From Thalassoglobus neptunius (lineage in GTDB: Bacteria > Planctomycetota > Planctomycetia > Planctomycetales > Planctomycetaceae): a stretch of 64,000 nucleotides of DNA. Positions 55,924 through 64,000 of this stretch are shown here, in pieces. Made by a program: the position numbers and the translations under genes. Location of the stretch: assembly GCF_007859735.1 (NCBI RefSeq), contig NZ_SIHI01000001.1:1752341-1816340 (forward strand). Reading direction: 5' to 3'. Position 1 is the first letter of the stretch; each line of letters starts with the position of its first letter. The notes beneath the pieces were generated by a model. That model worked only from the letters and a program-made list of their open reading frames with translations, did no database searches and was not told the DNA's origin.

Positions 55924-56202
55924 TTAGTTGCTCGGCGGGTCAAGCTCGTTCTTTTGAACAGTGACCTCTTCAGGGTGTTCGAGCACGAGGTTTGCCGATT
56001 GACCGCTGACGGACATCAGTTGAAACGAAACGTTGTAGCAAACGTTGACAATCTGATGTCGCTGAAGACTGACTTTCGTCTCACGGCCGCCAGCCAACTT
56101 CTGCATCGAGAAAATAATTGAACGCGGATCGGCGTAGATCAGAAGAAGTTGAACGTCCTCGATGAGAAGTGATTGTCCAACATCACAGCTAAGTACGAGC
56201 AT
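55924..56202 (-). CDS. CsrA-like protein with an internal insertion
   Basis: The 92-residue protein begins MLVLSCDVGQSLLIED, close to the CsrA start (M-L-x-L-x-R-x-x-G-x-x-L-x-I), and ends with ANLVLEHPEEVTVQKNEL, which aligns with the CsrA C-terminal strand. Between them lies an extra segment of about 35 residues (about 17-52, including ADPRSIIFSMQK). Typical CsrA has 60-75 residues and binds GGA motifs in mRNA through L4, R6 and R44. Here L4 is kept, position 6 is Cys, position 7 is Asp and the R44 position is Lys (K84). RNA binding may therefore be lost or altered. It stands alone, 156 nt from the transporter stop; no strong ribosome-binding site precedes the ATG. Confidence 0.62.
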   Translation of the reverse strand: MLVLSCDVGQSLLIEDVQLLLIYADPRSIIFSMQKLAGGRETKVSLQRHQIVNVCYNVSFQLMSVSGQSANLVLEHPEEVTVQKNELDPPSN

Positions 56203-56256
56203 AACAGTGGAACCAGCCTGATCGACAATTCATCGTTTTGATCGAATCAGGTTTCC

Positions 56257-56358
56257 ATGAAGTGCCCACAGGTGACACAAATCGATCGCTGGGCCAGCAG
56301 CGTTGCCGAACTGATTTGTCCGATTTGTGCGGAGTTCAGTCGGCGTTCGCTGCATTGA
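56257..56358 (+). CDS. possible 33-residue protein with a CxxC motif
   Basis: A short open frame, ATG 56257 to TGA 56358, is preceded by AGG 7 nt upstream. Its product starts MKCPQ and contains LICPICAEF (C22 and C25), which might hold a metal. No family was recognised and the frame could be chance. It sits in the gap between the divergent CsrA-like gene and the convergent Gfo/Idh gene. Confidence 0.25.
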   Translation: MKCPQVTQIDRWASSVAELICPICAEFSRRSLH

Positions 56359-56368
56359 CGTCTTACGT

Positions 56369-57439
56369 TCAGTCCGGTCGCTGTGGATCACCTGCCAAAG
56401 GGAGATCGATGCGCTGACCTTCCCAAGACGACTGATAAATAGCGAGAATCAATTCGACACTCTTGCGTCCTTCGTATCCGTCGATTTGAGGTGTCCGATC
56501 CTCCTGGACAGCTTTGATGAAGTCTTCAAACTGTTTTTGGTGTCCAATGAACGAGATGGCTTTCGGGTCCGATGCGCCGCCCGAAGTGGCACTGGATGCT
56601 CCACATTCTACCAGGATTTTTTCGTCGTCAGGATGAGACTCTTCAAAATCCCAGACGAGAATTGAATCCTGCTCGATAACGGCGGATCCTTTTGTCCCGT
56701 GGATTTCGGTCTTCTTGAGCAATCCCGGAAACGCAGACGTTGTCGCTTCGAGATTTCCGATGGCTCCGTTTTTGAAGCGGACGACTGCGGAACCGACATC
56801 TTCAACTTCGATGCGTTCGTGAGCCAGGGTGGCTGTCATCCCGCAGACTTGCGACACGTCGCCCATGAACCAGTACAGCAGGTCCACATTGTGAATCGCC
56901 TGATTCATGAATGCTCCGCCACCGTCGAGTTTCCATGTGCCGCGCCATCCGCCGCTGTCGTAATATTCCTGGCTTCGCCACCATTTGACGAAGGTGTCTC
57001 CCAACGTGAGGGTTCCGAAGCGACCGTCTTCGATGGCTTTCTTGAGTGCCAGATTTGCCGGGCTGAATCGAGAAGGAAGGATGCTTCCGAGTTTCACTCC
57101 AGACTCTTCACATGCCTGGATGATTTGATCACATCGAGAGAGTGTGATTTCAAGAGGTTTCTCAACGAGAACGTGTTTGTCTGCTTTGGCAGCAGCGACA
57201 GCAGGATCGAGGTGGGCACCGCTCGGAGTACAGATCGTGACAACCTGCACATCAGGATTCGCGAGCATCTCGTCGAGGTCGGTATACGCCTGACAACTGT
57301 TCTCATCTGCGAAGGCATTGGCACGATCGCCGACCATATCGAAGCAGGCAACAAGCACTGCATCGGGAATCGCTGCAATCGCTTGAGCATGAAACTGAGC
57401 AATCATGCCCGTTCCGACAATTCCGAACCCAATTGACAT
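56369..57439 (-). CDS. Gfo/Idh/MocA-family oxidoreductase
   Basis: The 356-residue cytoplasmic enzyme has the N-terminal Rossmann fold (GFGIVGTGMIAQFHAQAIAA) and the EKP motif in KHVLVEKPLEITLS that marks the family, followed by the GFO_IDH_MocA C-terminal domain (GGGAFMNQAIHNVDLLYWFM). These NAD(P)-dependent enzymes oxidise or reduce sugars and inositols. Specificity is not readable. It is transcribed alone, divergent from the pyrophosphorylase gene 412 nt away. Confidence 0.9.
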   Translation of the reverse strand: MSIGFGIVGTGMIAQFHAQAIAAIPDAVLVACFDMVGDRANAFADENSCQAYTDLDEMLANPDVQVVTICTPSGAHLDPAVAAAKADKHVLVEKPLEITLSRCDQIIQACEESGVKLGSILPSRFSPANLALKKAIEDGRFGTLTLGDTFVKWWRSQEYYDSGGWRGTWKLDGGGAFMNQAIHNVDLLYWFMGDVSQVCGMTATLAHERIEVEDVGSAVVRFKNGAIGNLEATTSAFPGLLKKTEIHGTKGSAVIEQDSILVWDFEESHPDDEKILVECGASSATSGGASDPKAISFIGHQKQFEDFIKAVQEDRTPQIDGYEGRKSVELILAIYQSSWEGQRIDLPLAGDPQRPD

Positions 57440-57851
57440 CTGCGGTCGATCTCCTGAACGGATAAGTAAATTGATTCTGACGACTGATTATTGATTGATT
57501 CATCTCAGCAGGTCCGTCGAACTCCGTCAACGGAGCCGGTCGACAAATCTCTGATCCGTTGAAGAGAAGTTTCCGGATCGGCATGTTCTTCGCTCGAAGC
57601 AAACTTTTGGAAACCGTTGAGAAACCAACGGTATTTGTCCAGACTGATGCGACTGAAGACAATCAGCCAGTGACTGAAAGTGATTGAAAACGTGTGAGGC
57701 AAAGAAACGTGTACTCACATGAACGTACACTGACATGAGCATTCGCAAATGCGTCTGTTCGGGGCTGTGTGTTACGCGGTCGGATTGGTCGCCTACCGAT
57801 CATCGAGTAATTGGAATCCGCTCATTCGAGCCAAGACGAGAGAGTCATTCA
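57440..57851. other. divergent intergenic region, Gfo/Idh and pyrophosphorylase genes
   Basis: About 410 nt. No credible gene was found. It contains a small hairpin CTCCG-TCAA-CGGAG (57522-57535) and the repeat element listed separately. Promoters for both genes are expected here, but no clean -35/-10 pair was identified. Confidence 0.4.
57709..57740 (+). promoter_or_regulatory. possible operator with inverted and direct repeats
   Basis: GTGTAC (57709-57714) and GTACAC (57725-57730) are inverted copies 10 nt apart, and ACTCACATGAAC (57713-57724) recurs as ACTGACATGAGC (57729-57740), 16 nt later. It lies about 110 nt before the pyrophosphorylase start. Confidence 0.35.
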
Positions 57852-59264
57852 ATGGAAGCGTCTGAAACAATCGTCTCGAAGCTGAAATCCTACGATCAGG
57901 AACATCTCCTGAAATTCTGGGGTGAGCTTTCCGAACAAGAGCAGCAGCAACTAACCAAGCAAATCGAATCGATCGACTTTGATCTCATGGCTTCGTTGAT
58001 TCAGCAGCGAGATGAGTCTCAAGGCGAGGCCGTTTCCGCCGGGCGAATTGAGCGGGCACAATCGCCAGCACAACTGGTACGTTTGTCGGATTCTTCCGAG
58101 TCTCATGAAGCAGCAGCGAAGGCAGAGAAACGCGGACACGAATTGCTTGAGCAAGGCAAAGTAGGAGCGATTCTTGTCGCTGGAGGGCAGGGGAGTCGGC
58201 TTGGCTTCGACGATCCGAAAGGGATGTTTCCAATCGGTCCGGTGAGCGATCGAACTCTTTTTCAGGTGATGTGCGAGCAACTCGTCGCGCGGTCACGTCG
58301 ACACGGAAAGCCGATTCCGTATTTCATCATGACCAGCGAAGCGACCCATGAACCGACGGTCGAATTCTTGAAGAAAAATCAGTATTTCGGGATGGGAGAA
58401 GAGAACGTCTTCTTCTTTCAACAGTCGTCACTCCCGGCAGTTGAGCATGACTCTTCGCGTATTCATCTCGCTGAGAAAGGACGGATCGCAACGAGCCCGG
58501 ATGGACACGGTGGGATGTTGCGGGCGCTGGAGAAACATGGACTCCTGCAGGTGATGCGCGACCGCGGAATTGAGCATCTTTACTATCATCAAATCGATAA
58601 CCCGACTGCCATTCTGTGCGACCCGGTGATGCTGGGATTCCATGATCAGCACGAGTCCGATCTGACGACCAAGGTTGTCGAAAAGGTTTCCCCCGATGAA
58701 AAGATGGGCGTGCTTGTGACGATTGATGGACAAACGGAAATCATCGAATACAGCGACCTGACTCCCGAACAGGCACGCATGAAGGATGAGAACGGGAACG
58801 ATGTCTTCTGGGCTGGGAACACCGCCATTCATGTGTTTCGACGGACCTTTATCGAACGTCTGTTGGAGGATGAGTTCTCGCTGCCGTTTCATATCGCCCA
58901 CAAGAAGGTGCCGTGTATCGATTCGTCGGGAAATCCAATCGATCCGGACTCTCCGAACGCCCACAAGTTCGAGCAGTTCATCTTCGATGCGCTTCCCAAA
59001 GCTGAGGTCGCGCTAGTTGTGGAAGGAGTCCGCAGCCGGGAGTTTAATCCCGTCAAAAACGCTGAGGGGAACGACTCTCCCGAAACGTCTCGCAAGGCAC
59101 TTCAGGAGATTGCACGGAGTTGGGTGGAGAAAGCAGGAGGGAAAGTTCATCCCGAAGCGACGATTGAAGTCTCGCCATTGTTCGCGCTCGATGAAGACGA
59201 ACTCGCTGCCCGAATCGACTCCGGAACAGAATTCCAGGAAGACGCCGTGCTCGCTCCGAAATAA
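57852..59264 (+). CDS. UTP-dependent sugar-1-phosphate uridylyltransferase (UDPGP/UAP family)
   Basis: The 470-residue enzyme matches the eukaryote-like UDP-sugar pyrophosphorylases. The nucleotide-binding loop LVAGGQGSRLGFDDPKGMFP spans residues 109-128. Other motifs include FFQQSSLPA, DGHGGMLRAL and YYHQIDNPTAI. It makes UDP-N-acetylglucosamine or UDP-glucose from UTP and the sugar-1-phosphate. Its length fits UAP (AGX1) rather than the short GalU type. Most bacteria use GlmU for UDP-GlcNAc. ATG 57852 follows GAGAGAG and begins the aligned region; the frame is open from 57735. It is followed by tpx 146 nt later. Confidence 0.88.
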   Translation: MEASETIVSKLKSYDQEHLLKFWGELSEQEQQQLTKQIESIDFDLMASLIQQRDESQGEAVSAGRIERAQSPAQLVRLSDSSESHEAAAKAEKRGHELLEQGKVGAILVAGGQGSRLGFDDPKGMFPIGPVSDRTLFQVMCEQLVARSRRHGKPIPYFIMTSEATHEPTVEFLKKNQYFGMGEENVFFFQQSSLPAVEHDSSRIHLAEKGRIATSPDGHGGMLRALEKHGLLQVMRDRGIEHLYYHQIDNPTAILCDPVMLGFHDQHESDLTTKVVEKVSPDEKMGVLVTIDGQTEIIEYSDLTPEQARMKDENGNDVFWAGNTAIHVFRRTFIERLLEDEFSLPFHIAHKKVPCIDSSGNPIDPDSPNAHKFEQFIFDALPKAEVALVVEGVRSREFNPVKNAEGNDSPETSRKALQEIARSWVEKAGGKVHPEATIEVSPLFALDEDELAARIDSGTEFQEDAVLAPK

Positions 59265-59410
59265 TTTCGGAGGGCAACGACGATCGAGAGGTGAATTTGC
59301 GATCTGTGAATTCTGGGCTCTTAGATTTCCTGCTTGCTAGTCGCCGAAAAGGGAATCGGCAATACTCCAGCGAACGACTGTCATACATTATCATTTCGAG
59401 GGGAAGAAAC

Positions 59411-59914
59411 ATGGCGAACGTAACTCTTAAGGGAAATCCTGTCACACTCGTCGGCACAGAACTGAAAGCAGGCGATTCTGCTCCCGATTTCAAATTGCAG
59501 GACAATGGATTGCAGGAAGTGACTCTGCAAGACAGTGCTGGCAAGACCCGCATTATCGCGACTATTCCTTCTCTCGACACTGGCGTCTGTCATGCCGAGA
59601 CAAAACGCTTCAACGACGAAGCTGCCTCACTCGAAAATGTCGAGATCCTCGTTGTCAGCACAGACTTGCCTTTTGGACAGAAACGCTGGTGCGGTGCTGA
59701 GAACGTCGACAAAGTGAGTTGCTTGAGCGACCATCGAACCGTCGAGTTCGGTAAGGCATACGGAGTTTTGATTGAAGGCGGAGGACTCGACCGCTGTCTT
59801 TGCCGGGCGATCTTCGTCGTCGGCCCTGACGGAAAATTGAAGCACGTCGAATACTGCTCCGAAATCGCCGAACACCCAAACTACGATGCCGCACTAGCTT
59901 CCGCCAAGAGCTAA
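59411..59914 (+). CDS. tpx: thiol peroxidase (atypical 2-Cys peroxiredoxin)
   Basis: The 167-residue cytoplasmic enzyme matches Tpx. The peroxidatic cysteine is C60 in PSLDTGVCHAETKRFN, and the resolving cysteine is C94 in FGQKRWCGAENV, in the same positions as Escherichia coli C61 and C95. It reduces hydroperoxides using thioredoxin. GAGGGGAAG lies directly before ATG 59411; the open frame from 59291 would add 40 residues not seen in the family. A 13-bp-stem terminator about 190 nt downstream and a pair of 50-nt repeats follow it. Confidence 0.95.
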   Translation: MANVTLKGNPVTLVGTELKAGDSAPDFKLQDNGLQEVTLQDSAGKTRIIATIPSLDTGVCHAETKRFNDEAASLENVEILVVSTDLPFGQKRWCGAENVDKVSCLSDHRTVEFGKAYGVLIEGGGLDRCLCRAIFVVGPDGKLKHVEYCSEIAEHPNYDAALASAKS

Positions 59915-60064
59915 CCATTTCCATGGTTGGTGCACTCGCTTGGACGTGTTTCGTTCGATGAACGCTGTGTTTGCTCGTGCGAATCGTTGTGATTCACGAA
60001 GAAGTGACTCATGGCCATTGTCATGGTTTGTGCACTCGCTTGAATTTGTTTCTTTCGATGAACG
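59915..60064 (+). repeat. pair of imperfect 50-nt direct repeats with a 100-nt period
   Basis: Positions 59915-59964 and 60015-60064 align without gaps over 50 nt with seven mismatches (43/50 identical), exactly 100 nt apart. The shared core includes TGCACTCGCTTG and TTTCGATGAACG. The unit begins directly after the tpx stop and lies before the terminator, so it would be part of the tpx 3' untranslated region. Confidence 0.8.
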
Positions 60065-60103
60065 TAGCGGGCGCACGATTTCGTGAGTCAATGTTTGAAA
60101 AAC

Positions 60104-60148
60104 AAAGAGGCTTCAGATTCGGCTGTGTGTCGAACCTGAAGCCTCTTT
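60104..60148 (+). terminator. strong terminator hairpin after tpx, possibly bidirectional
   Basis: AAAGAGGCTTCAG (60104-60116) pairs perfectly over 13 bp with CTGAAGCCTCTTT (60136-60148), with an inner TTCG/CGAA stem. A-rich sequence flanks the left arm and TTTC follows the right, so it could also serve the minus-strand peptidase gene, whose stop is about 70 nt away. Confidence 0.85.
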
Positions 60149-60219
60149 CATTGGACGACATGATTTCCCCGTTGGGGGAGCAGTCGGTTGTCGTATGAGT
60201 TGTCGTAAGAACAGGGCAA

Positions 60220-62226
60220 TTAGTTTTTGGGCGTGGCCAGCGTCACCTTCAGTGGGACCCGTTCCGTTCCTCTTAAGACGACAACGTCGACCTGATCACC
60301 CGCTTCCAGTTCTCTTAAAGCGAGATCGAAGTCATCGAGACCGCCGATTTTCTTACCCGCCATTTCGACGATCACATCTCCACCTTTTAGCCCTCCTTCA
60401 TCGGCAGGGCTTCCGGGAGCAACGCCCGAGATGGCGTAACCTTTCGTCTCCTGACCAAAGTCGGGAATGCTTCCGAAGTAGGGGCGACTGCCAGTTCTTG
60501 TTAACGCTGCCGAACCAGCGATTTCGACATAGTCTGGTCGTTCCTCCAATTGGGCGGTCGCGACGACAAGGTCTTCGAGCAACGAGATTACACGGGACAT
60601 TCCGTCGATATTCAATTTGTCCCAGTCATCGCTTGGGCGGTGGTAGTCGTCATGGATTCCCGTAAACAGATGTAACACGGGAATTTGTTTGCCGTAAAAC
60701 GCTGCGTGGTCGCTTGGACCGAAACCTTCCGGTTTCTTCACCAGTTGGAGGGCTTGTTTTTCCGCAGCTGCGTCGATGATCGTTTCCCAGACGGACGATG
60801 TTCCTGAACCGAAAACAGTCAGCTTGTCGTCGACAAGTCGTCCGATCATGTCCATGTTGAACATCGCGACGGTTTTCTCCAGCGGAAACAATGGATTGGC
60901 GACATACTCATAGGCACCAAGGAGTCCGCGTTCTTCGCCGTTGAATGCGATGAAGACAATCCGACGCGGGAGCGGTTGCTCCCGTTTTCCAAGCCGACGA
61001 GCGAGTTCGAGAAGTCCCGCTGTTCCGGAGGCATTGTCATCGGCGCCGTTGTGGATCTCTTTTGAGTTCGGCATCAATGAGCCTTCTCCACCTCGACCGA
61101 GATGATCGAAGTGAGCCCCAATGACAATCGTCTCATCTGAATTCGGGCCTTCGCCTTCAAGGACGCCAACGACATTTCGGACGGGGACACGAATGATTTC
61201 GAGACTGGCTTCAGCGGCGATTTCGCAATCCGGAAGCAGTTGGCTTGCAGGTTTTCCGGTTTCATCGATTTGCTTTTCGAGATCGGCCAGCGACTTTCCG
61301 ATGGAGTCCTTGAGGATCTCGCTGCAGACTTTCTTCGAAATATGAAACGCAGGGAGTGACTCGCCTGATCGCGTTCCTCCATAGCCGAACTCCATAAGCG
61401 GATCATCGTCGAGTTCGCTCAGAAGTTTCTCCAGTTGTCGAAGGTGCGCTTTCGCGTTCTTTGCATCCTGAGATGTTTCGTCTGTGAGTTCGTCGACTTC
61501 TTTTTTGGCTTCTGCGAGTTTTTCTTCCAGTTGTTCTCTTTCAGATTGAGCAGAGAAAGGATCGCTGACGAAGAGAACTGCGCTCGCACCGCGACTGAAC
61601 GCCTGGCTGAGTTTTGTGGTCAGGGCAGCGTGACGAGAGATTCCGTGGCCGACGGCGAACGGGCCATGGGGATTCGACTGAAACGGATTTCGGCGAACGA
61701 TGATGACCGTCTTGTCTTTGATATCAATGTTCTCGAAATCGTTGTACTCCAGGTCTTCCGCGACGATTCCATAGCCCGCGAAGACAATATCACCGGTGAC
61801 GGTTCCTGTTCCGCCGAATGAGCAGACTTCGAAGTCTGTTCCTTGTTTCAGGTCGAGGACTTTGCCACTCGGTGTTGTAATCTCGATGGAATTATTTTCT
61901 CCGAGCCGGGCTCCGTCGTTGATATTGAACTCTTGGAACGCATCCCCGCCCGCAGTCGTGACGTCGAGTCCGGATTCTCGGAATGACTCTGCAATAAACT
62001 CCGCGGCTTTTTTCAATCCCTCAGTTCCCACGCCCCGACCTTCCGACTCGTCGGAAGCGAGTTGTTTCACATCGTTGAGGAGACGCTGGTCGGATGTTGG
62101 ACTGTCGGAATCCCCCACTGCCAGAGAGGCCATCGCGAAGACAGCAACGATGAACCCGCCAGTCATGACTTGAGCAGGAATCAAATGGTGGGTGAGTCGA
62201 AACAGTGTGAACTTGGAAGTTGTCAT
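60220..62226 (-). CDS. secreted M28-family metallopeptidase with PA and PDZ domains
   Basis: The 668-residue protein has an export signal (about 10-38) and the M28 zinc-aminopeptidase core: GAHFDHLGRGG, HNGADDNASGTAG, FIAFNGEERGLLGAYEYV, NMDMIGRL and FGPSDHAAFY supply the metal ligands and the catalytic Glu. A PA-like segment with a coiled, Glu/Lys-rich insertion of about 45 residues (about 235-280) precedes the core. A PDZ domain ends the protein (GYAISGVAPGSPADEGGLKG, DVIVEMAGKKIGGLDDFDL). It would trim peptides outside the cytoplasm. ATG 62226 is chosen because it opens into the signal peptide; the frame is open from 62292. The gene is convergent with tpx. Confidence 0.9.
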   Translation of the reverse strand: MTTSKFTLFRLTHHLIPAQVMTGGFIVAVFAMASLAVGDSDSPTSDQRLLNDVKQLASDESEGRGVGTEGLKKAAEFIAESFRESGLDVTTAGGDAFQEFNINDGARLGENNSIEITTPSGKVLDLKQGTDFEVCSFGGTGTVTGDIVFAGYGIVAEDLEYNDFENIDIKDKTVIIVRRNPFQSNPHGPFAVGHGISRHAALTTKLSQAFSRGASAVLFVSDPFSAQSEREQLEEKLAEAKKEVDELTDETSQDAKNAKAHLRQLEKLLSELDDDPLMEFGYGGTRSGESLPAFHISKKVCSEILKDSIGKSLADLEKQIDETGKPASQLLPDCEIAAEASLEIIRVPVRNVVGVLEGEGPNSDETIVIGAHFDHLGRGGEGSLMPNSKEIHNGADDNASGTAGLLELARRLGKREQPLPRRIVFIAFNGEERGLLGAYEYVANPLFPLEKTVAMFNMDMIGRLVDDKLTVFGSGTSSVWETIIDAAAEKQALQLVKKPEGFGPSDHAAFYGKQIPVLHLFTGIHDDYHRPSDDWDKLNIDGMSRVISLLEDLVVATAQLEERPDYVEIAGSAALTRTGSRPYFGSIPDFGQETKGYAISGVAPGSPADEGGLKGGDVIVEMAGKKIGGLDDFDLALRELEAGDQVDVVVLRGTERVPLKVTLATPKN

Positions 62227-62440
62227 TAGCGAACGGTATCCATCAATGTCTGGTTGGTATTTCCACTTGAGGTCTTCCGGGGCCAGTCTCAATTACGTCG
62301 ATCTGGCAATTGCGTTGATCTGGTGTGTGGGAATTCTTCAAGATTCCGGTCAGTCAGGCATTCTGATTCTATGCCATGCGGGAGAATCTGAGTATGTTGC
62401 AGAACTGAAGACGACGTCAACCGATTGAAATTGAGAGCTT

Positions 62441-63619
62441 GTGACTTTGCCGATGGACTTCCAACTTCTTCTCCCGTCGCGGGTGCATTTCGGGAGGGGA
62501 GCCCGGAAAGAACTGGGACGTTTGACCGCGACTGTGGGACGCCGTGTTTGTCTCGTTGCTGGGGCACGTGCGATTCAGAAATCGGCATGGTGGGACAAGA
62601 TGCTTGCGGATTTGAAAGGGCATGACGTCGAAGTCTTGTCGCAGATTGACATTCATCGTGAACCGAATGTGCAAGACGTCGATGAGGCCGTCAGACAGAT
62701 CACGAGTTCCAAGCAGTCGCCCGATTGTGTCTTGGCGATCGGTGGAGGGGCGGCCATCGATCTCGCGAAAGCCGTCTCGGCGATGGTGACGAACGGCAAC
62801 GGGCGGAGTGTTCGAGAGTTTCTTGAAGGAGTCGGAACCGGGGCACAGTTGGAAGATGCTCCTCTGCCTGTGATCGCTGTACCGACGACTTCCGGAACCG
62901 GAACGGAAGCGACAAAGAACGCGGTGATTTCCGTTGCAGATCCCGCTTGCAAGAAGAGCCTTCGGTCCGAGCAGATGGTTCCGAAGCAAGTCATCGTCGA
63001 CCCCGAATTGACCGTGTCGCTTCCTCAAACGGCAACGGCGACATCGGGAATGGATGCATTGACCCAACTCATTGAGAGTTACACAAGTTGCCGCGCGAAC
63101 ACGTTCACGCAGTCGCTGTGTCTGGAAGGTCTGCGTGATGGATTTTCGAGTCTCGAAATTGCATTTCATGATGGTCAAAATCGAGAAGCACGAACAGCGA
63201 TGAGTTATGCCGCTCTGCTGTCCGGGATGGCACTTGCAAATTCTGGATTGGGAATGGCTCACGGTGTTGCAGCTGCGCTCGGTGCAGTTAGCGGACTCTC
63301 GCACGGATTAGCGTGTGCGGTGATGCTTCCGGTGGCGATGAAAAGTAACCGCGAGGTCGCAGCCAGTCGCTTTGCTCAAATTGGCCGAACGGTTCTTCCC
63401 GAAGTTACTGGGACGGACGACGAAGTGACCGATGCGTTGATTGAGCGGGTGGATTCGATGTTGGCCGATTTGTCGATTTCGAATCGGTTGCGAGATCACG
63501 GAGTCGGCCGGGATCAACTCGCGGAAATCGCTGTCGGATCACGCGGGAACAGTCTTTCCGGGAATCCGCGTCCCATCGAAACCGAAGAGCTTCAAGAGAT
63601 TTTGGAGAAGTGCTGGTGA
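62441..63619 (+). CDS. iron-containing alcohol dehydrogenase family protein
   Basis: The 392-residue cytoplasmic enzyme has the family's GGGAAIDLAKA nucleotide-binding loop and PTTSGTGTEATKNAVI motif. Metal ligands are D205 in TSGMDALTQLIE, H274 in GLGMAHGVAAALG and H288 in GLSHGLA. The fourth usual ligand, a His four residues after the Asp, is Gln (Q209), a replacement also known in some relatives. It probably oxidises or reduces small alcohols or aldehydes with NAD(P). GTG 62441 has GAGAG just upstream; ATG 62453 is an alternative four residues in. The stop overlaps a GTG that starts the sugar kinase gene. Confidence 0.88.
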   Translation: MTLPMDFQLLLPSRVHFGRGARKELGRLTATVGRRVCLVAGARAIQKSAWWDKMLADLKGHDVEVLSQIDIHREPNVQDVDEAVRQITSSKQSPDCVLAIGGGAAIDLAKAVSAMVTNGNGRSVREFLEGVGTGAQLEDAPLPVIAVPTTSGTGTEATKNAVISVADPACKKSLRSEQMVPKQVIVDPELTVSLPQTATATSGMDALTQLIESYTSCRANTFTQSLCLEGLRDGFSSLEIAFHDGQNREARTAMSYAALLSGMALANSGLGMAHGVAAALGAVSGLSHGLACAVMLPVAMKSNREVAASRFAQIGRTVLPEVTGTDDEVTDALIERVDSMLADLSISNRLRDHGVGRDQLAEIAVGSRGNSLSGNPRPIETEELQEILEKCW

Positions 63620-64000
63620 TCTTCGTAGCTGGTCTGTCACCTGCGTGGCAGCAAATCATGGAATTCGAAAAGTGCCGTTGGGGAGAAGTCAATCGCGCTC
63701 AAGCGGTGCACTGGTGTGCTTCGGGAAAGGTGCTGAATGTTGCCATTGCCGTTCATCATCTCGGTGCAGACACGACAGTCGCAACAGCAGTTGGGGGACC
63801 TTCGGGAGCGGCGATCGTTGACGAATTTGACAGCTTCGGGATTCGCAAGATCTTTCTCGATGCCGGGTCTCCGACGCGCGTCTGCACAACGCTTCTCGAA
63901 GATTCAGGAGTCACCACGGAATTGGTCGAAAACACAGATGCGATGCCAAGCGAAGTGGTTGAGGAGTTTCACGATCAGTTTCGAACCTATTCGTCAGTCG
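63616..64000 (+). CDS. PfkB-family sugar kinase, truncated by the window end
   Basis: The gene starts with GTG 63616, overlapping the dehydrogenase stop by 4 nt (GTGA), and runs past the end of the window without a stop. The visible 128 residues start MIFVAGLSPAWQQIMEF and include the ribokinase-like stretch RAQAVHWCASGKVLNVAIAV with the GKxxN motif, followed by AVGGPSGAAIVDEFDSFGI. This fits 1-phosphofructokinase or tagatose-6-phosphate kinase types, which act on phosphorylated sugars. Substrate and catalytic Asp lie beyond the window. The coupling suggests shared use with the dehydrogenase. Confidence 0.82.
   Translation, partial: MIFVAGLSPAWQQIMEFEKCRWGEVNRAQAVHWCASGKVLNVAIAVHHLGADTTVATAVGGPSGAAIVDEFDSFGIRKIFLDAGSPTRVCTTLLEDSGVTTELVENTDAMPSEVVEEFHDQFRTYSSV

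Noticed and set aside
55837-56121. Plus-strand open frame of 94 residues opposite the CsrA-like gene
   Set aside because: The minus-strand frame has clear similarity to CsrA at both ends; this one has none.

Overview
The window reads as a chromosomal segment of a planctomycete, most likely a relative of the Planctomycetaceae with middling GC content. The indicators are paralogue families almost confined to the Planctomycetes/Verrucomicrobia group: a PSCyt1-DUF1587-DUF1595-DUF1592-DUF1588-DUF1585 protein followed by a DUF1552 protein (27965-31254), a large propeller/HEAT/cytochrome c protein (35863-38916), secreted sulfatase, HEAT and FG-GAP proteins, and an atypical CsrA-like protein. No rRNA, tRNA, CRISPR array, insertion sequence or phage gene was recognised. 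This looks like resident chromosome rather than a mobile island.

Layout. 1-8 kb: a secreted zinc-ribbon protein, a GntP-type permease with an extra soluble domain, a type I ABC exporter, and a YyaL/DUF255 thioredoxin-fold protein fused to a DsbD-alpha-like domain. 8.5-18.6 kb: an eight-gene co-directional chemosensory cluster (PilZ-like protein, small acidic protein, CheW-like protein, MCP without a sensor domain, hybrid CheA-REC, REC-PATAN regulator, FHA coiled-coil protein, coiled-coil protein). It has no CheR or CheB and is probably a non-flagellar signalling pathway. 18.6-27.7 kb: metabolic and transport genes (alpha/beta hydrolase, lactate permease, a DACNV/DisA_N-like predicted nucleotide cyclase, sulfatase, PLP-dependent dehydratase, membrane protein, YceI lipoprotein). 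27.9-39.7 kb: secreted planctomycete proteins, several with haem motifs, ending in a membrane-anchored thioredoxin.

39.7-49.7 kb: two minus-strand export systems. One is a simple ABC exporter (permease plus ATPase). The other is a complete MarR-TolC-HlyD-MacB-type tripartite efflux operon whose adaptor carries C-terminal EF-hands and overlaps the TolC gene by 137 nt. 50-56 kb: a small Arg-rich protein with a strong terminator, an HpnE-like squalene-pathway oxidoreductase coupled to a methyltransferase, a NarL-type regulator with Glu at the phosphorylation site, an AI-2E-family transporter, and the CsrA-like gene. 56-64 kb: Gfo/Idh oxidoreductase, UDP-sugar pyrophosphorylase, thiol peroxidase, a secreted M28 peptidase with PDZ domain, an iron-type alcohol dehydrogenase, and a PfkB-type sugar kinase cut off by the window end.

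The most unusual elements are the chemosensory cluster with its degenerate receivers, the DAC-like protein with an altered catalytic motif, the CsrA-like protein with an insertion and lost RNA-contact residues, the EF-hand adaptor, the fusion thiol protein, and a promoter placed so that the DUF1592 gene may be leaderless. All functional statements rest on reading motifs by eye; no database search was run.
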